From Molossus alvarezi (lineage: Eukaryota; Chordata; Mammalia; Chiroptera; Molossidae), in NCBI GenBank assembly GCA_037176705.1, contig CM073891.1, positions 48,238,571 through 48,302,570 on the forward strand: 64,000 nucleotides of DNA, in the 5' to 3' direction. Of the stretch, positions 1-11,732 are shown one piece after another. The translations under genes were made by a program, and so were the position numbers. Numbering within the stretch: position 1 is the stretch's first letter; each line of letters opens with the position of its first letter. The notes beneath the pieces were generated by a model. It saw only the letters and a program-made list of their open reading frames with translations. It made no database searches and was not told the DNA's origin.

Positions 1-1240
1 ACATCTTGAGGTCAGTATGAGCTTGGTAAAGTAATACACAGGGCATTAAAAAAATTGGTAAATTTTTCTGATAATTATTGTCTCTGGTTCAGCTATTCTT
101 TTTAAACTTTTAGATGCAACTCTATGTAGGTTAAAGAAAATAGTAATTTTATTTTTTGAAACATACTCTGGGGTATAGAGACTTAAATATGTCTAGATAT
201 ATTTTATTTGCAAATTTCCCATTGATAAAAAAAAGATAGACTCAGATATTGCCTTTTTAAAATTATAACACTTAATTCCAATAATACTATATCAAAAAAG
301 AAGAATTTATGGCCATTGATGCAATTTTATACTAATACCCCATAAACCTCTTTCAGTTCTTCTTTACCACTGTAAATTATGCTTGGGTAACAGAGTCACA
401 TGGCACTTCTGAAATAAGCAATACATTTTCAACGCACTTAGTTACAATATTTCTTAGCCTAATTCTTTCTCTCTTGGTTCAACTGGTAAACTCTAGTCCC
501 CATGTAAGAGTTCACTCATAGTCCCCTGTAATTTCCCTGATTTTCTCAGAAAGAATTACTTATTTCATCTTCTTATTCAATTTATTTGTGTGCCTTGTTC
601 CTAGTCTATCAGTCTTGATCTTTTTTTTTAACTTCCATTTTTAACAATTACACATCCAATGGTCCAGTCAATTTGTCCTGAGATCTGAACTCCCCTGCAC
701 ATTTATCTTTTTGTCTAATCTATGTGTTAAGACTCAATCTAATTAAAATTTACCATTTGTTCTCTGCTCTTACATATGAATCAAGACAAAGCTGAGGAAA
801 ATCATACGACTAGGCAGATTGGTGTTACTATGTATAGTCACTAAGTTCCATAGTGCCTTCAATACAGCATTTTACTCTTCCTGCCGACTTGCTCTCCCAC
901 TCGTCTTCAGGACTATTTAAAGCTCCTACCTTGTCTTCAAATATCTAACTTTTATTCAGTTCAGCTTTACTGTAATCAGATGACCGCATATCATATGTCA
1001 CTGAGAAAATCAAAACCATCAGAATAAAACTTTCTTAACCTCCTCATATCAAACTTATAATCTGTTTATATCTGTACTAATCTTTTTCTTTTTTTTTCCT
1101 TTGGTTTATTAGGGTAGTATTTTTAAACCTTGGCTACCTCTTGACAGCATCTTAGGAGCTTTAAAAATATTCTTATGCCTAAGTCTAACAATCAGAAGTG
1201 ATGATTTAAGTGGTCTGAGTTGGAGTTTGGTTAGCCATAT
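1..1240. other. AT-rich intergenic sequence, nothing identified
   Basis: No exon, RNA gene or confident repeat. This lies beyond the probable PCLO 3' end. The stretches 1479-1879, 2241-2834, 5371-5727 and 5978-6333 are similar. Confidence 0.5.
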
Positions 1241-1243
1241 ATA

Positions 1244-1478
1244 TTTTTTTGAACCTCACCTGACAATATTTTTCCATTCATCAACAGATAGAGTGGGAGG
1301 CAGGGAGAGAGAGAGAGAAACATCGATGTGAGAGAGACACATCGACTGGTTGACTCCCACAGGACCCCACCAGGGCTGGGGACAAACCACAACAAAGGTA
1401 TGTGCTCTTGACCAAAATCGAACCCATAACTCATTGGTCCACAGGCGATGCTCTAATCATTGAGCCAAACTGGCCAGG
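1244..1478 (-). mobile_element. VES-type SINE
   Basis: Reverse-oriented copy: T-rich tail, CCTCACCTGACAATATTTTTC segment, GA-rich block, and a tRNA-like head ending CTGGCCAGG at 1478. CATATTTTTTT-like sequence on both sides suggests a target-site duplication. It lies downstream of PCLO. Confidence 0.88.
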
Positions 1479-1879
1479 ACATTCATATTTTTTTAAAGCT
1501 TTTCAGATGATTGCAATGTGTAGTCAGGCCTGGGAGCCAAGCATTAGAGAAATTTTCCTTTCTCCTCTTAAAGAGGAGTTGTTGAACTAATATTTAGATT
1601 CCATCATTCTATATTGTACTCTAAAATTTATGCATTCCCTTTTGTCTCTAGGTAGAGGGAGTGTAGACAATCATTCCCTCTCAAATATGTTCTTCCCAAT
1701 GACTGCAATTTATTCAGTCACCTCTCGTCTCAAAACCAAAACCAACCAACTGACCAACAAACCAAGTAACCAACCAAGAAAAAACTTTATATTTCTCCTT
1801 CATATAGTTTATGTGTCAACTTGGCTTGGCTGTAGTACCCAGTTATTTACTCAAACACTACCTGAGGCATTGGTATGAT

Positions 1880-2030
1880 GGTACAGGCAAATCTTGGTGA
1901 TATTGTGGTTTCAGTTCCAGACCACGGCGATGAAGCTGGTGGTGGGTCTTGCCATAAATTTGTAAAGATTGTGACATCTCTGAAGCACAGTAAAGTAAAC
2001 CACAGTAAAATAAAGCATGACTATTTTATA
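1880..2030. mobile_element. Short DNA-transposon relic (Tc1/mariner-like, family uncertain)
   Basis: The left end starts GGTACAGGCAAATCTTGGTG and continues TTTCAGTTCCAGACCACGGC. The right end carries CTGAAGCACAGTAAAGTAAA and ACAGTAAAATAAAGCATGAC. Both resemble the two ends of a common mammalian non-autonomous DNA transposon (ends like TACAGGCATACCTCG). The terminal inverted repeats are heavily mutated. Confidence 0.45.
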
Positions 2031-2039
2031 GAAACAATT

Positions 2040-2240
2040 AACATTTTTACTCGGCTGATTTTAAGTAAGGAGATTATCCTCAGTAATCTGGGTGGGCATG
2101 CCTGATCTCATCAGCCGAAAAGCTTTAAAAACCCTTTAAAAACTTAGGTTCCAAAATGAAGAAATTCCACCTGTGGATTGCAGTGTCCACTTTTGCCTGA
2201 GAGTTTTCAGTCTGCTCTTAATACAATCCAAATGTCTAAA
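2040..2240. repeat. Ancient mammalian interspersed repeat, family not assigned
   Basis: TAAGTAAGGAGATTATCCTC, CTGGGTGGGCATGCCTGATC and GCCTGAGAGTTTTCAGTCTG resemble a repeat seen widely in placental genomes. I cannot name the family with certainty. Confidence 0.4.
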
Positions 2241-2834
2241 AATAATCAAATACTTGGTGAGTCCACGTGTCAAAACTGATTTCGGTGCCCATCATTCCAT
2301 GGCAACATTCTCTATGTTATAATTGACCATGGTTTGCCAAACACATTTTCAATCTCTTTCTCAAAAAAGTGTAATTGCCGTTAACCATTGCTTATTCTTG
2401 CTCTTTAAAAAAATAGTTTTAACTGTGAAATATAACACATAGATGTAGTATAAGCCCTGACCCACCTCCAATTTTATAATTCAAATGCATGATTTAAGTT
2501 ATGATTGCAGGAGCATCCATTTCAAAGAGGCATCTACTTCAAAGACTGAAATAAACACTTTACCAGCCACAAGATTAAAAGGCCAGCTGCCTTTAGGGTT
2601 GATTCTAACAACTGACCTTTAGGGCTACTTGTTTATTTTCTCTTCCTGAAATTCCTGCTCTTCTGTTTTAAATTCACCAATGAAGAGTGAGCCAGTGAAA
2701 CCTGAGGCCCCACTCAGACCACAGCTGATGCAGAACTCAGGCCCAGGTGCCCTCTCTCTACCCAAGACTTTACTGTGGGCCCAGGTGTGCTGTGTAATTT
2801 GAGATCATAATAGCCACAAGGGTCTGTCCATACA

Positions 2835-3006
2835 CAACACTGATATTTTTGGAAGGTGGCTGGTGGTGCTAACATTGATTTCTTTTTTGGGGGGTGGTGC
2901 TAACATTGATATTTTTGTGGGATTGTTGGTTGGTGCTAATATTGATTTTTTGGGGGGTGGTTGGTGATGACTAACATTGATTTCTTTTGGGGGTGGTTGG
3001 GTGGTG
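2835..3006 (+). repeat. G/T-rich minisatellite, five units of 31-36 bp
   Basis: Units begin at 2835, 2869, 2900, 2936 and 2971. Each starts CTAACATTGAT or a close variant, continues with a T run and ends with a G-run/GGTGGT block. Unit lengths are 34, 31, 36, 35 and 36 bp. The G runs on the plus strand are suited to G-quadruplex formation. Confidence 0.85.
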
Positions 3007-3034
3007 CGTCGGCACAGTCTGAAGCTGTCCTTGG

Positions 3035-3813
3035 TATGCTGTAGATTAAACTAGAATATCCTGAAAATTAATGAGGTTGAGCATCTGTTTATATGTTTAT
3101 TAACCATTTGAATTTGTTCTCATCTAAAGTAACTGTTCAAGTGTTTTTCCTATATTTCCATTACACTGTTTTTCTTTTTTCTCTGATTTGTGTTATGTAT
3201 TTTTCACACTAACCTTTTTTGTTTTATGTGTCAAATGTCTTTCATAATTTTTTTCTTTCACTATCAACTTTTATGGCATCTAAGAAACAGACTTCTTTAT
3301 TTTTATGTAGTTGAATATACCAATTCTTCCTTTTCATCCTCCAAGTTTATGAAGTTATTTTTCTATATTATCCTCTGAATGTTTTATACATTTCTTTTTC
3401 ATATTACAGTATATGGAATTTATATTTGCAAATGTTGAGAGACAGTGTCCAATATTACTCAATTGATCCATGCTATTTAATTGAAAGTTTATGCTTTCTT
3501 GTAGATCTGCTTTATCTTCTGTTATATATGAAGTGTCCATTTGTGTGTGAATCTGCCGTTTTGTTCCATTGTTTAGTTTATCTATCCTTGTCAGTACCAT
3601 TCTCTTTTAAGTTCTGTACCTTTGTAAAGTCTTAATATCTGGTAGAAAATGTTCTTATACCTTGATCTTTCTTTTCAAGTGTGCTTTTCTTTTTTGCCCT
3701 TTGTTTTTCAACATACATTTTATAATCAGTTTATCAAATTACTCACACATTTGAAAATTTTAATTGCACTACATCAATGGATTTGTATTTTAGGAAGAAT
3801 TAACTATCACTAC
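3035..3813 (-). mobile_element. Old antisense L1 ORF2 fragment, left part
   Basis: The plus strand reads like reverse-complemented L1 ORF2 (TGAGGTTGAGCATCTGTTTA, TAACCATTTGAATTTGTTCT). It is heavily diverged. It continues after the inserted LTR at 4311. It has no open frame. Confidence 0.65.
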
Positions 3814-4300
3814 TGTATGGTAAATAGGAACATAGGCCCCTTCCCATACTCCAACTTCCCCTCCCACCCTGTAGGAGATTCGTGAAGACCATCTGGAAGA
3901 GGATGTGAGACCTTGGGAACCTGGCCAGCAGCCCTGTCTAAGAAGACCAAAGAGAAACTGCTTCTACATGTGAGCCTGGACTGTAAATCTCTAGTGTTTT
4001 GATCTCACATAGCTTGTGCACGGCATGTTCCCTCCCTCTGTATGCCCTGTTTTTCTCTGTTGTCTGTACTCTATAAAACCTTGTGTTGGGAAAGTCTGGG
4101 TGGTGGCAAAACAATAACACTGGCCTGCCACCGCCAGCAGCCCATCCAAAAGCTGGATGGGACTTAGCAGGACAATGTCACCAGTCAGCCGCATATGTAA
4201 ATCCTAATAAACCAAAGTTTTTCATAGCTAGTCCTCCAGTTTATTTCTTTGGAATCCACAGACAATACGCTGAGGATTTCTGAGGCCTCAGCAGTTTGCA
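3814..4300 (+). mobile_element. Probable solo LTR of an endogenous retrovirus, inserted in L1
   Basis: A 487-bp insert that starts TGTATGG and ends TTTGCA. It has a TATA-like CTCTATAAAACC (about 4069-4081) and a poly(A)-signal-like CTAATAAACC (about 4202-4212), in LTR order. Flanks TAACTATCACTAC (3801-3813) and TAACTACTAC (4301-4310) are similar, and L1 sequence resumes directly after. The exact ends and family are uncertain. No retroviral gene accompanies it. Confidence 0.6.
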
Positions 4301-4310
4301 TAACTACTAC

Positions 4311-5370
4311 AATATTGAATTTTTCAATCAATGAACATTGCATTTAGGTTTTACTTTATCTTGATAAAATTTTATTATTTTCTTTATAGAGACACTTGAA
4401 CTTCTTTGTTAATTTATTCCTAGGTATTTGATACTTTTGATGCTAGCAAAAATTATCTTGAAATTTTCATTTCTCAGCTATTTCTTATTCACATTCAGAG
4501 AAAAAGTTTATTTTTGTATTTTGTAGTTTTTATATTTAGTAAAGTTGACAAATTCTTACATGCTATTCTAAAACAAATTGTTGGTAGTTTTGGATCTTTC
4601 TATACACAAAGATATAAATCTAAAAATAATTACAGTTGTTTTACTTTTTATGCCTTTATTTATATTTATTTCTGGCTTTGATACAATGGCCAGAGACTCT
4701 GATAAAGGAATCGACAAAAATGATGGTAATAGGCATATTGCTTTTTTTTCTGGTCTCAAAAGAAAAGCTCTCAATCCTTTTACCAGCAAGTTGTTTTTTT
4801 TTTTTGGTAAGATATTATTAATTAGATTTAAAGAGTACTCTTCTACTCTAAGTGTCCTATAAAGCTAGGGTTATGAATGGATTTTTATTTTTATCAAAAA
4901 ATCTTTAGCATCTTATGATTTTATACTTTAATATACTATCAATGTGCTGGATTTCATTAATTTGTTTTCCAACATTGAGATGATCTTGTGTAACTTGGAT
5001 AATTCAACTTGATCTTGATTTTTATCAGTTTCATACATTGCTAGATTGGATGTGTTGTTTTGGCTTTGGCTATTGGCAAATATATTAATTTATCATACCT
5101 GATAAAGGTAACTTGGCCATCTTTCTGATCGCCACAGGTTTGTTAATTTTATTGATCTTTTCAAATAATCAAATTTTTGGAAGTTTATTTTTTACTAAAT
5201 AATCTATTATTTCAAAAAATGATAAGTAGAGCAAATTTGTTCAGCTTTCTCTGCCATTATCCCAACTTTTCTATACCAACTATACTATTGGATAATCAAA
5301 TATTGGTTGAGGGGAAATTAATCTTTTTAAAAGTATTCCAAGTAGAACTGATGATTGAATAGAATATCAC
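4311..5370 (-). mobile_element. Old antisense L1 ORF2 fragment, right part
   Basis: This continues the L1 interrupted at 3813. TACAATATTGAATTTTTCAA, TTCCTAGGTATTTGATACTT and TGTTAATTTTATTGATCTTT are reverse-complement L1 ORF2 landmarks in the expected order. It is too diverged to carry an open frame. Confidence 0.65.
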
Positions 5371-5727
5371 CATTTTGTAACATCTAGTTAATTAATGGAT
5401 CTATTTTAGGCACTGAGTAACAATGGCTGTGAACAGAACAAAATGAGACAGCTAGACATTATGTGTCTCCTGATGGAGAAATACAATACCAACCTGTGAA
5501 TCAGGTCAAATATGTAGAGCAAAAGACCAAGTGACAGGCAATATGGAGGCAGAGGAACTCATTAACTATACTCTGAGTATGCAGTCAGCAAAATACAGAT
5601 TTTTAGGAATCCCACAGGTAGGAAGACCAAGTTTCTCCAAAAAATAAGATTCACTGAAAAAGGGGTGGGGAAGAGAATATGTACATTAGACGAAGCTTAG
5701 AAAACATATTAAAAATAAAACAAATGC

Positions 5728-5977
5728 ACTGGCCTGTGTGGTTCAGTGGTTAGGGTGTCAGACTGTGCACTGAAGGGTCACAGGTTTGATTCCTTGTCAA
5801 GGGCACATAACTGGGTTGCAAGTTTGAACCCCATGCCTAGTCGGGGTGCATGCAGGAGACAACCAATCAATGTCTCTCTGACACTGATGTCTGTCTCTTT
5901 CCCTCCCTCCCTCCCTTCTACTCTCTAAAAATCAATGAAAAAAATATCCTCAGGTGAGGATTTAAAAAAATAAAAGA
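5728..5977 (+). mobile_element. VES-type SINE
   Basis: Diverged head (GGCCTGTGTGGTTCAGTGG), B-box-like GGTTTGATTCC, TC-rich body and ATCCTCAGGTGAGGAT end followed by an A-rich tail. ACAAATG occurs on both sides (5720-5726 and 5988-5994), a possible short duplication. Confidence 0.88.
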
Positions 5978-6333
5978 AGAAAACCGCACAAATGTTTTCT
6001 AGGCAGATGTCAGTGACAAACCAGGAAATAACTATCATAAATATCAGGATAGTGGTTACATTAGAGGTTGGGGTGGAATTGTGATAGAAATGGGTTAAAT
6101 GGGGGTCTTGTGAGATGGCTGGCTGAGTTCAATTTCTTGATCTGAGTGGTGATTGCAAGGGCATCTTACATATTATAATTTATTAAGCTATACATTTGTT
6201 TACTTGTTTTCTATAACTGTGCTGTGTTTAAAATATGTTTTAAACTGGGTGAGTAAATGTATTGATGATATATTTTTTACAGAAAATGTTCCAAAATGTT
6301 GTATTTATATGTCAAATGCCAATTTATGAAGCT

Positions 6334-6372
6334 AACCACAAGAAGTCAAAGTTGATATTTTTAATATTTATT
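6334..6372 (-). terminator. PCLO: Candidate distal poly(A) signal of PCLO
   Basis: On the minus strand AATAAA lies at 6372-6367 and a G/T-rich segment (CTTCTTGTGGTT, 6345-6334) follows 22-33 bases downstream. This is the spacing expected for a cleavage site near 6350. It gives a 3' UTR of about 4.7 kb. The call rests on motif arrangement only. Confidence 0.45.
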
Positions 6373-8805
6373 AGTAAGGCTGAGGCAACAGCCTTTAAAC
6401 AGCACAATTTGCATAAGTTATCAAGATACATCTTGTATACAGTCACAGAACCAGGACATATTTTCACATAGAGTAAAACTCAAGACAGATTTACAAGCAT
6501 TTTTAATTCAATTCTCATGTATTTCAGTTCAATTTATACTACCTTTAGCCCAAGAATTTGTATTTTTTTGTTAGATTTTCCAGAGAGATTTGGGTAGAAC
6601 AGAAAAGAAGAACACATTAGCAAATTACCAACATGGCATGCAACATATAGTTAGAAACAAGACATGTTTCCAAGTATTTTATTTTTTATTTTGAAATCGA
6701 TTTTATTAGGTTTTTATTTTTTCAGACAAGAATTTTTTTTTCTTTAACATCAGATGTGTTTTTGTTAGGACATCAGCACAAACATTAATTTGTAGTTTGA
6801 GCACCTGAGCACATCACCAACAAATATATAGACACAATCAAACAATAATCATATTCACATGCTGAATGCCAAATGAAAGTAATACTTCAACTTTGTCTAT
6901 TTTACCAAATGTATAGTTATATACAGGGTAACAAGTTAAGAAAATGCTCTCAATCTACCTATTACATAGGAATCATTTGATTAAATGATTTAGATTTAAT
7001 GGGTATCTTTAACAATTACAACATGGAACATACAGAACACAGCAATGTTTCGTATTCAATGAGAAAATTTATTTCACTCATTCATTCTTGTATTACATCA
7101 AAGGCAAGTAATTATTAAAGAGACAGCTAATAATTATTCATTGAGCTTTCTTTCATTTCCATCTCAAGCTCAAAATAGGGAAAATCACTCTGTCACACTT
7201 AGAATTATAAACATATATAGCTGTAGTTGGCTGACTTTGGAATATTAGACATTGTAGCAATGAAAATAAGTTTTTAAAAATAGTTATGATTTAAATAATA
7301 ATGTAAAAAAATACTATAAACATCTTTATGATATCTTAATGAAATGAAACATTGGTCAAATAATTTCTAATAAATTGGGCACAATATAATATATAATTTT
7401 AATTTACTTCACATCACCACCAACCTAGTGTCACTACTGCTATCACCACTATCATCACAACCGTCCCTATAATAAGAATCAATATCAGCTGGTTACCAGC
7501 TATAATAGTCCCACAATATGACTATTTTAATGTGTGTGACCCACAAAATTAATTCCACTGATATGCTGAAAATATGCATTTATTAGTGCGAATAGTTACA
7601 ATATGGGCAACATTAAGGAGCAAAGTGATCACTGCCCCTTAGTCTTAAATATTGTTCTTTTAAACTGAAATGGTAAATAAAAAATTTGGTCACCAAAAAT
7701 CTTTACCTTACGTACTAACAGGGAAAACACCAACTTTCTGAGACTAATGTTATTTATGTCTGCAACAACCATTCTGTAAATCCTGCCTTTTGTGAACATT
7801 CATTCTGTGCTTTTGCTTCTACAGCTAAAAGGTATTTCGGACCAAATTTTAAACCAAGAAGCAACTTCAGTCTCTGATGACTCAATAAAACTGTGGGGAA
7901 AATTGAGATGCTTTTCAAGGTATAAGAGCTGTAACTGGACTGATCACATGTTATTTAGAGATTACAAACTTTGTCACTATTAGGATTTTAAAAAAACCAA
8001 ACTAATTCCAATAAAATGAAATAAAAAGTGGAAAATCATGTGCTGTAAAATATACAAAAAAAGTAAAAAACACCAAGAGCCCTATTTGCAATTTAAAAAG
8101 AAATAGTTTTGTTGTCAGAAGGGTTATCAACATAGTTCAGAAGTGCATTCGTGTAAGGATCAGTGTTGCATAGAATAGTTCCAGTACAACCTAGGAGTTT
8201 GGTTAGCTGCGCTCTTGGCACACTTTGGCAGAACCTATTATGCTCTCTGAAGGGGGATGCTGGTGCACAGAAAGAAGCCCTGTTGTTAACTCTCTTGACT
8301 GACCTGGTCTCATCCCCAGTTCCTTGAACAGAGAAGCACCTATAGTGGAAAGACTCCTACTCTTACAGGTCAAATAGCTACCAAGGGATGATCTTTGTTT
8401 TGGTGTATTATTGTATTATTCTAAATGAAATTGCAACTACTGGAATAAAGGAAACTAACTGGTTATACAACCTCTCATGCATACCTCTGGATGTAAGTGG
8501 CTGCAGAAGAGGACCTAAGGTGAGCTTGAGTTCCCTTTAAGGGAATATAGGGGAGCCTTTTTATGCAAGATCTTTCTGAACCCTTTTCTTCCCTAATTTT
8601 GAGTGATGATTATCAGCTTCCTGAAGTGCTAACTTCTGCTGGAAATACCTATGGCAACCATCAACAGATATAGTTGTCTCCAAAAATAATATCCTAGCAA
8701 TATCAAATCTTTAATGATCCCCTCCCCACATGCTCACTTTACACAAATATCAATGGTAAGTGACATTGTATTGTCAGGGGAGGATGAATAAAAAATGGAG
8801 GAAAG

Positions 8806-8999
8806 GCCCTGGCTGGTTTGGCTCAGCAGTTAGAGCCACAGCCCGAGGACCAATGAATTGCGGGTTCGATTCCCGTCAAGGGCACGCATGTCAGTTGTGG
8901 TTTGTCCCCGGCCCTGGTTGGGTTGTGGGGGAGGCAACCAGTCGATGTGGCTCTATCACATTTATATTTCTCTGTCTCTCTATCTGATGATAAAAAAAG
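8806..8999 (+). mobile_element. VES-type SINE, short 3' end, inside the PCLO 3' UTR
   Basis: Head GGCTGGTTTGGCTCAGCAG and B box GGGTTCGATTCCC are clear. The usual closing ATCCTC segment is missing. It is flanked by a 12-bp duplication with one mismatch (AATGGAGGAAAG 8794-8805; AATAGAGGAAAG 9000-9011). It is antisense to the PCLO transcript. Confidence 0.9.
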
Positions 9000-9594
9000 A
9001 ATAGAGGAAAGAATAAATGACTATTATCTTTCTTATATTGAGGAAGAGTAAATTTGTATTTTTCCAGTAATATAATAAAAATATATAACCTGGAATTTAC
9101 TAGAAATTCTTTCAGTTTTAATGTTTTACATTTAATCAATTCCTCTCAAATTTAATTGTTTTTCTTTAAAAATGAGAAAATTCAATATTCAATCAATATA
9201 TTTGGAGATGATTTCTCTAAACCCACTAAACCTCACCCTTCCATAGAGAAGCAGGTTTTGAACTCAGAATGCTGGAAAAGCAATTTAATTAATTTATTTT
9301 GGAGTAGGATATAGGAATAGGATAAAATCAGTATAGGTTATTTAATTTATAACAACCCAATTTGTAAATAATTTTTATTCTTTACCCTTTTTTTCAGGTT
9401 AAATGAAAATGTATATTTTAAAGAAAATAATTACTTTTGGAACTAACATACTGCTCTTATCCATGTTGATGTGTGCCATTGGTTAGGAGGATCTTTTTCA
9501 CGTATACAATTTGAAAAATAAAAAGCTGCATAATAATTATTCCTCATTTATGTGTATAAAACTATACTTGGAAATGTGCTTTCATTTTCTCTCC

Positions 9595-9770
9595 CAGATC
9601 ACTTAGTTTGATCATCCTAACATCCCATTAGGAAGGCTAGAAATATGCAATTTGTTTATCCTACAAATAAGAACACTGGGGAAAATGAGTTTAAGTGACG
9701 TGTGCAAAGTGACATCGTTAGTGGCAGAAACAAGACCTAAAGCCAGGCTTTTTAATCCCAGTTGAGTATA
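9595..9770 (-). repeat. MIR relic within the PCLO 3' UTR
   Basis: AAGAACACTGGGGAAAATGA, followed by TTAAGTGACGTGTGCAAAGT, resembles the MIR core in reverse orientation. Confidence 0.5.
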
Positions 9771-11087
9771 TTTCTTAAACTCCTTCTTATTTCCTTTATT
9801 AATATGTTAGTTGATGGAGAAGAGGGTGCTATATTTTAATGACTTTGACATTGGTCCTTTGATTCTATATTATTAAAATAGCTCAAATTATATTTTAACC
9901 TCAACATAATGTTGATTTTTCACATATTTTGCCAACATGGACAAATTTGATGACTATGATATTGTCACTAAAGGAGGAAAATGGAGCAGAGAGAGAACTG
10001 GAGTCTGGTGTCGAGGTTTTCATTATACAATCAGTTCATGTGTTAAGAAAAAATATATGAAAGAGCAGAAAATGACACCAGTTTAATTAATCAATGTCAC
10101 AAATTACTGTGACTTGTTTGCCAGAGGAAGAATGTTCACTCTGTCAGTACATCACTCAAAAGAAATAAAATATGTGGGATAATACATCCATTTGTAATTT
10201 CACAAAGAAGAAATGATCATGCTTCCTAGAACATACTAATTTAATTTATGTCCTTTGGTATGTAGATTAAAAATGTCTTGGTTTAAGGGTAAGTTATGAA
10301 GATTTTGTTTTCAACCAAGATTCAAATATTTTGTGATGCAATGTTCTCTCTTAGTCCTGGCTTTATTTCTAGATAAATGTAATCTCATTTCTACTTAGTA
10401 TTATTTTCATTTTACATTCAAATTGTACAAATGTGCTCTTACAACATGGATTCCAAAATTAGTGTTGTTCACCCTCGTAACATTCAGACACAGAGAAAAA
10501 CTTGTACAATATGATCTAAAAGCCATAATTTCTACATTTTCAGTTCTCTTTTTCCAGTGAACACACCACCTTACTTCTAGTCTTGGACACATATTGTAGG
10601 TGTATCCTATGTAAGAATCTCAAAACAGTAAGTTGTCTGAGAAGATGAAAGAAAAAAAAAAAGACTTTTGAAAACATATTTGTTACATCAGTTTTTTTCC
10701 TTTCAACCAAGGTTCTTTTTGCATAATGGACTACTGTTGTCTGCATTAGAAATCATTTTAATCTTTGAGCCTCTGCGTTTAGCTCTATCTCAACTCTGCT
10801 CAAAGATTTTCGCATTGAGTTATCCAAAGTTTCCTCACTGTTTTCTTGACAGCTGCAAGAAATCCAAGGTCTCTCAGCTCCTTTGATTGGGCCTTCGGTC
10901 CATGAAACTTTTCATTTGAGTTTCTGTGTTCCATAGCCACACGTTCACAAGGCTTTAAGTGTGTATTTGCCTGTTGTTCTTCCTCTCATGTTTACCCTGA
11001 AACATAGCTTAGTACAATAGTACCCAACTACAGTCTTGATTTGAGATCGTTTAGTGCAGTTTCTAAAACCTGAGCAGACACATTTTT

Positions 11088-11228
11088 TCAATGGGTTTGA
11101 GTAGGACTGACCAAAAGTTTGTGCCAGTTGACTATTCTTTTTCTGAGATCCACTTTGTCAAGCCAGATACAGGCTTCACCAATCAAAGTCTTTTTCATAA
11201 ATTTCCCTCCATTGGAGAAAAGTAAAAT
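11088..11228 (-). CDS. PCLO: PCLO terminal coding exon: end of C2B and stop codon
   Basis: Minus-strand translation from the acceptor TTTTCTAG at 11229 gives [20 protein letters not shown], then [20 protein letters not shown], then SPTQTH and TGA (stop at 11090-11088): 46 residues. This is the C-terminal end of Piccolo C2B: the last beta strands and the W-containing terminal strand seen in many C2 domains. Loop 3 here is [10 protein letters not shown]. It lacks the Asp pair that coordinates calcium in canonical C2 domains, so this C2B is expected to be calcium-independent (inference from the sequence). The exon continues into the 3' UTR without a further splice that I can see. Confidence 0.97.
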   Translation of the reverse strand: MLLFSNGGKFMKKTLIGEACIWLDKVDLRKRIVNWHKLLVSPTQTH

Positions 11229-11481
11229 CTAGAAAACAGAGCCAAAATTATATATGCATGTGTATATTTTTCAACCTCTTTTAAGGACATTTTATCATCA
11301 AAGAAATCCCCTAAAAAAAGGATGACGATAAGTTATAGTAGCAGGCATACTTACTTGTAAATGAACTAAAGCAAGACTGTCCTCAAAAGATTTGCATATT
11401 AATTAATTTATACCAACATTTCTCGGAGGAAAAAACTCACCCTACAGGATATGAGAATTCTAGATAAAACATATATTCCCA

Positions 11482-11716
11482 CCCTAGCTGGTTTGGCTCA
11501 GCTGTTAGAGCGTGGGCCTGCGGTCCAGAGAGACCTGGGTTCGGTTCCCGCTAAGGGCACATATCTCGGTTGCAGTTTGTCCCCGGCCCTGGTTGGGTTG
11601 TGCGGGTGGCAACCACTCGATGTGTCCCTTTCATGTTGATGTTTCTCTCTCTCTCTCTCCTTCCCACTCTATCTGAACAAAAAATGGAAATGTGTCCTTG
11701 GGTGAGGATAAAAAAC
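11482..11716 (+). mobile_element. VES-type SINE in the last PCLO intron
   Basis: Complete copy with tRNA-like head, TC-rich body and tail. It has a 16-bp target-site duplication with one mismatch (AAAACATATATTCCCA 11466-11481; AAAACATACATTCCCA 11717-11732). It begins about 250 bp upstream of the terminal exon acceptor. Confidence 0.93.
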
Positions 11717-11732
11717 AAAACATACATTCCCA

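Larger units (their letters stand above)
6345..11087 (-). other. PCLO: Probable PCLO 3' UTR
   Basis: This is the sequence after the PCLO stop codon, read leftwards on the minus strand, up to the best poly(A) signal. It is AT-rich with no long open frame in the sense direction. It contains one VES SINE (8806-8999, antisense to the transcript) and a MIR relic (about 9595-9770). Other AATAAA-type hexamers occur on the minus strand (for example near 10,363-10,370, 9,285-9,300 and 9,785-9,800), so shorter isoforms are possible. The extent is inferred. Confidence 0.55.

Noticed and set aside
6689..6735. T-rich block resembling an L1 or SINE tail
   Set aside because: No further element sequence on either side; ordinary AT-rich UTR.
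11482..11560. tRNA-like sequence with A- and B-box (also in the other SINE heads)
   Set aside because: Part of tRNA-derived SINEs with tails and target-site duplications; no full cloverleaf or anticodon stem that would make it a real tRNA gene.
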